A stretch of 36,719 nt of DNA from JANXQE01 sp035651635. GTDB lineage: Bacteria; Verrucomicrobiota; Verrucomicrobiia; Limisphaerales; UBA8199. This document shows, piece by piece, positions 33,596-36,719 of this stretch (its first letter is position 1; each line of letters starts with the position of its first letter). The position numbers and the translations under genes are program-made. The stretch covers positions 1 through 36,719 of the forward strand of contig DASRFK010000235.1 of NCBI GenBank assembly GCA_035651635.1, in the 5' to 3' direction. The notes below the pieces were generated by a model. It made no database searches, was not told the origin of the DNA, and saw only the letters and a program-made list of their open reading frames with translations.

Positions 33596-33884
33596 GTTCA
33601 GCAATATAGGATCGCGGGGAAGATCGGTTTCCACCGCTGAACTGCAAATCCTACCACGGGCCTGATTGGACATCCACGCTCTTTTACGCAGCGGCGGAAG
33701 AGTTTTGACTATTTAGGGGAACCTTGCCCCTTTTAAACCTGGATGGGCGCGAACACTGCTCGATAGAAGAGGGAGTCCTGCGACCTGGGCGCCTGGTGTC
33801 TACTCACCCTTAAGGTGAACAGCGCACACCGTAAGCCAAGCAATTTTCTTCCGGATCCGTGTACTCCGGATTGCGTCCGCGGTT
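33596..33884. other. No gene recognised
   Basis: The region between the PSD1 start and the DUF2851 end has no convincing coding frame; small open frames overlap each other. It should hold the promoter of the PSD1-DUF1501 operon, but no clear elements were recognised. Confidence 0.4.
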
Positions 33885-35336
33885 TCATTTTGGCGCGGCA
33901 AACTCCTTCACCAAATCGGGAAGCTTGCAGTTCTGGCAAAGCGAATCGGAATGTTCGCAGAAATCGCGAACGATTTGGATTAGGCCTTGTTGGGCCGCGG
34001 CACCCCGCAAACACGGAGTATGGGCGGAGCCTAGCAGGCGTTGCCGCGCCAATTTAAGCAACGAGTTGTCTTCAGCCGCGGGCCAGTGGAAATACCGATC
34101 TTCCAAGAGTTGTTGGACGTCGCGGTTCTTGCCTTCGACCGCGCGGGTCCAAAGCCAGGGGATGACGACGTTCATCGCCAGGTCCGCCAGGCGGGTGGGC
34201 CCCAGCAGCGGTTGCAATTGCTTGAGCCGGGCCGAGCGCAAGGTCCAGTGCCAGGACCAAAACTCGTCCGCATCCACTTGCAGACAATCAAGCAGCGCGC
34301 CGCACATCGCGCTGTGCTTTAGATCGGCCGCACACCAGCTTTGCAGCCGGACGGTGAGCGGGCCTGCCGCCGACCAACCGGCGGCCAGAGCGAGGCGTCG
34401 CTGCGGATGATTGGCAGGACGCAGGCCGTGCAAACGCCAAGCCGCGCGCGGCAAGACAACATCCGAAAACTCGTCGCGTTCCCGCCACCATTGATCCCAG
34501 ATCCCTCGCAGGTACGTGTCATTGCCCTTGCTCACGCCGGCCAGTTCGGCGGGAAGCAGGCCGCTCAGGCCCAGCAACCGCACCTGTAACGGCCACGCTT
34601 TGCCATGACTGCTCTGATTTACCGCGCCACCCCATCGAGGACGCAGTTCACCGAGCCGTTGCATCGGCCAGACGTTGTGCTTGTAACCCAGCGCGCGAAA
34701 CAGGCCTTCCCAGAGTGATTGCTCCCATCCTACTTGCCTGGCACGCGCCTGGAACAGGGCCGCTTTGCTCCGCAACCGGACCTGCGCCGCCTGGTGCAGC
34801 AGTTCGAGCGTCTGCTCCGGAGAGAGGCTCCGCAAGGGCTCACAGCACTTGCCTCTCAGCATCTCGGGGAATCCCGGCATGGTCTCCCCACCCAGCCAGA
34901 GGCTCAGTTCTCCCAGCGGCGAATCGAGCACGTCCCGTAGACGGAGCAAAGGCGGCGCGCCGACCGCCGGCCGCTCGCTTTCCCAGACCACATGCAAGAC
35001 GACGTTGCTGAACGCCGGGTTGCGGTCGTGCCCGTGCGCATGCCATCCGCTGGCGCGCAAGTCCACTTCCACGTCTCCTTGCCGCGGTGTGGCATCGCCG
35101 AACTGAATTATCGCCTGACGAAAATCCGGGCCGCCTTCCAGGTTATGAAAGCCGGGATGCAAAACCAGCAAGGCTTGTCCGTCCAGGGTCGCAAGCCGGT
35201 CGCGAAGCAAGCGCTGGTGCTGCCAGACGGCTTGCAACAGTTTTTCGGGCGGAGAATCGGTGTCCTCGCGCAAAACCGAAACCAGCCCCGACTCGACTCG
35301 CCAGCGAGCGTAGAAGTTGTCTTGAGTGAACGACAC
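33885..35336 (-). CDS. DUF2851 family protein
   Basis: The product has 483 residues from the GTG at 35336; a TTG at 35375 would add 13 residues. It matches the layout of DUF2851, a family of about 430-480 residues frequent in Bacteroidetes and PVC bacteria. The typical parts are LLQAVWQHQRLLRDRLATLDG, VLHPGFHNLEGGPDFRQAIIQFG, QGDVEVDLRASGWHAHGHDRNPAFSNVVLHVVW, and WEQSLWEGLFRALGYKHNVWPMQRLG. Asp/Glu and His residues near GDVEVD and WHAHGHD hint at a nuclease-like core, but this is inference. The cysteine-rich end (CEHSDSLCQNC) may bind a metal. The role is unknown. Confidence 0.9.
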   Translation of the reverse strand: MSFTQDNFYARWRVESGLVSVLREDTDSPPEKLLQAVWQHQRLLRDRLATLDGQALLVLHPGFHNLEGGPDFRQAIIQFGDATPRQGDVEVDLRASGWHAHGHDRNPAFSNVVLHVVWESERPAVGAPPLLRLRDVLDSPLGELSLWLGGETMPGFPEMLRGKCCEPLRSLSPEQTLELLHQAAQVRLRSKAALFQARARQVGWEQSLWEGLFRALGYKHNVWPMQRLGELRPRWGGAVNQSSHGKAWPLQVRLLGLSGLLPAELAGVSKGNDTYLRGIWDQWWRERDEFSDVVLPRAAWRLHGLRPANHPQRRLALAAGWSAAGPLTVRLQSWCAADLKHSAMCGALLDCLQVDADEFWSWHWTLRSARLKQLQPLLGPTRLADLAMNVVIPWLWTRAVEGKNRDVQQLLEDRYFHWPAAEDNSLLKLARQRLLGSAHTPCLRGAAAQQGLIQIVRDFCEHSDSLCQNCKLPDLVKEFAAPK

Positions 35337-35537
35337 CTTACCTTTGCTTTTGCGTGGTTTGAGGCGCAGTGTCAAGCTCTACAAAAGCTAAGCTGGTTTA
35401 TTAGTGATACAGGTTTAGTAAATGAAATGATACCTCATTTATGTCCGGGAAGGTTCGGAATGGTTTGGAAGAGTCCGAAACACTTCGGGAATGGACAAGG
35501 AATGGGGGACGAGCTGTAGCAGTAATGAGGTGCCACG

Positions 35538-36719
35538 TTACTGCACCGGCAGCAGCCGGTACAGTCGTGGCGACTTGCCCGCGGCTGATGAATCGAAATA
35601 CAACTGCATCGAGTTGGTCAGGAACACGACGGCGAGCGGTTGCCAGTCATCGACCGGGCCGAACTGGTTGATGTATTCCAGGCGCTGCGAGCTGCCGATC
35701 GAGCCGGTCACGCTGAGGGCTGGAACCATATGGAGCTCAACAGTCGGACTGGGCCCGAAGCTCGACGGTTGCGAGGCGCGATAAAACCCTTGGACCGGCG
35801 GCGCTGAAGAATCGAAATACCATTGCGGGCTGTTGGTCAAGATGACTGTGTCCCTGGAGTTCCATGGGCCGGGCTGAGCCATCGTCGGTTTGTATTCAAC
35901 GGTTATTGCCGTCCCGATCTGGCCTTGCAGAAGGATCCCAGGAACCGTGGTCCTTGGCACCGGCGCGATCACATTCAACACGGCCACGGCACTGGTCGAA
36001 GCGCCATAACTATTGGTGACCGTGACTGCGTAAGAACCGCCCAGGGCAGGCTGCACGTCGGTCAACTCGAGCACGGGACCGGTTCCGCCCTGCACCGGGG
36101 CAGAGTTCCAATTCCATTGGTAGGCCAGAGGACCAATGCCGCGAGCACCGACGACGAGACGGACGTTCGACCCGGCTTCGGCAGTTTGGCTCAACAGAGT
36201 ACCAATGAGCACGGGCGGGCCAGTTGTGACAGTCAGTGTAACCGTGTCGCTGGTGGCAAAGCCCCAGGGATTGCCGGCTATCGCATAATACCGATTGCCA
36301 TTCTGTGAAAGCTGCGCGTTAACCACCTCCAGCACGGAATTGGTGGCACCTTCCAGAGGTGCTTCATTGCAGTACCACTGGAACCAATACACAGGATTCT
36401 CCACTGGGATAACCTGAAACTGCACGTCCATTCCCGCCACGACACTTTGGCTTTGGGGCTGGACGCCGATCCGCGGCGGCCTGCAGGAGAGACAAACGTT
36501 GTCGAAGTTGAACCCGGAGTTGATCCCGGTGCCACCGAACAGGTGCAGAACCGGCAGTGCCTCCCCTAGCGCATCCGTCCCGCCGGCGACCCCGGTCGCA
36601 ATCGGCGACCCTGCCAGGCCGCCACTCGGCGGCACGGTCATCCAGGCATTATTCCACGTGTGGCCGTCGCTGGCCTTCCAACCGTAAATCATGAAAGAGC
36701 GCGCGTCGCCCGCCGGCCA
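35538..36719 (-). CDS. Partial surface protein with Ig-like domains (5' end off window)
   Basis: The visible part, 393 residues, is the C-terminal part of a longer protein; the frame stays open to the window edge. It begins with a jelly-roll/LamG-like end (NNAWMTVPPSGGLAG to FNFDNVCLSC). Two Ig-like domains follow, PRIGVQPQSQSVVAGMDVQF and VLIGTLLSQTAEAGSNVRLV, with LTVT and AVTVTNSYG strand marks. It ends with two related repeats of about 50 residues that both contain VFLTNSxQxYFDSSA-type sequence and close with FYR or LYR. Such repeat ends are common on secreted verrucomicrobial proteins. No enzyme domain is visible. Confidence 0.85.
   Translation of the reverse strand, partial: WPAGDARSFMIYGWKASDGHTWNNAWMTVPPSGGLAGSPIATGVAGGTDALGEALPVLHLFGGTGINSGFNFDNVCLSCRPPRIGVQPQSQSVVAGMDVQFQVIPVENPVYWFQWYCNEAPLEGATNSVLEVVNAQLSQNGNRYYAIAGNPWGFATSDTVTLTVTTGPPVLIGTLLSQTAEAGSNVRLVVGARGIGPLAYQWNWNSAPVQGGTGPVLELTDVQPALGGSYAVTVTNSYGASTSAVAVLNVIAPVPRTTVPGILLQGQIGTAITVEYKPTMAQPGPWNSRDTVILTNSPQWYFDSSAPPVQGFYRASQPSSFGPSPTVELHMVPALSVTGSIGSSQRLEYINQFGPVDDWQPLAVVFLTNSMQLYFDSSAAGKSPRLYRLLPVQ

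Noticed and set aside
35376..35537. Coding or regulatory structure upstream of DUF2851
   Set aside because: An AT-rich gap with a short AAATGA/TCATTT inverted repeat; too weak to name, probably just promoter space.

Overview
The window looks like chromosomal DNA of a Verrucomicrobiota bacterium, probably of the Pedosphaera/Limisphaera type (soil or freshwater). It is GC-rich. It carries a division and cell-wall (dcw) cluster, a PVC-type heme-binding CxxCH protein, a PSD1/DUF1549/DUF1553 plus DUF1501 pair, DUF2851, and secreted proteins with Ig-like repeats, a set typical of the Planctomycetes-Verrucomicrobia group. Family names come from reading the proteins; no database was searched.

Layout. 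Positions 1-2945 are an accessory-looking stretch of small minus-strand genes: a GNAT acetyltransferase, two small lipoproteins, a membrane protein with a carrier-protein-like tail and a small membrane protein. A 74-bp relic of the acetyltransferase gene lies among them. queA (minus) follows and is divergent from the dcw cluster. The cluster spans 4134-20585 on the plus strand: four MraZ operators, mraZ, an unknown gene, rsmH, ftsL-like, ftsI, a small unknown gene, murF, mraY, a degraded murD, a LysM protein, ftsW, murG, murB, ddl, ftsQ, ftsA and ftsZ. Most junctions overlap or are a few bases long, so the block is probably read as one long transcript.

The most unusual feature is the set of missing Mur ligases. 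murF is intact, but murC and murE are absent from their usual slots. murD survives only as a short open frame that keeps the C-terminal MurD signature and is joined by ATGA overlaps to mraY and to the LysM gene. ftsZ keeps the tubulin GTP signature and the C-terminal tail but has changed residues in the nucleotide loop and in the catalytic T7 loop.

Downstream (20713-36719) are a PVC-type heme protein, a long inverted repeat, a helical lipoprotein, a secreted TIM-barrel isomerase/epimerase, a three-copy 134-bp GC-rich repeat, an XRE-cupin regulator, a sigma-54 response regulator followed by a coupled small ORF and a CNBD-only protein, the PSD1 and DUF1501 pair, DUF2851, and a surface protein with Ig-like domains that runs off the right edge.
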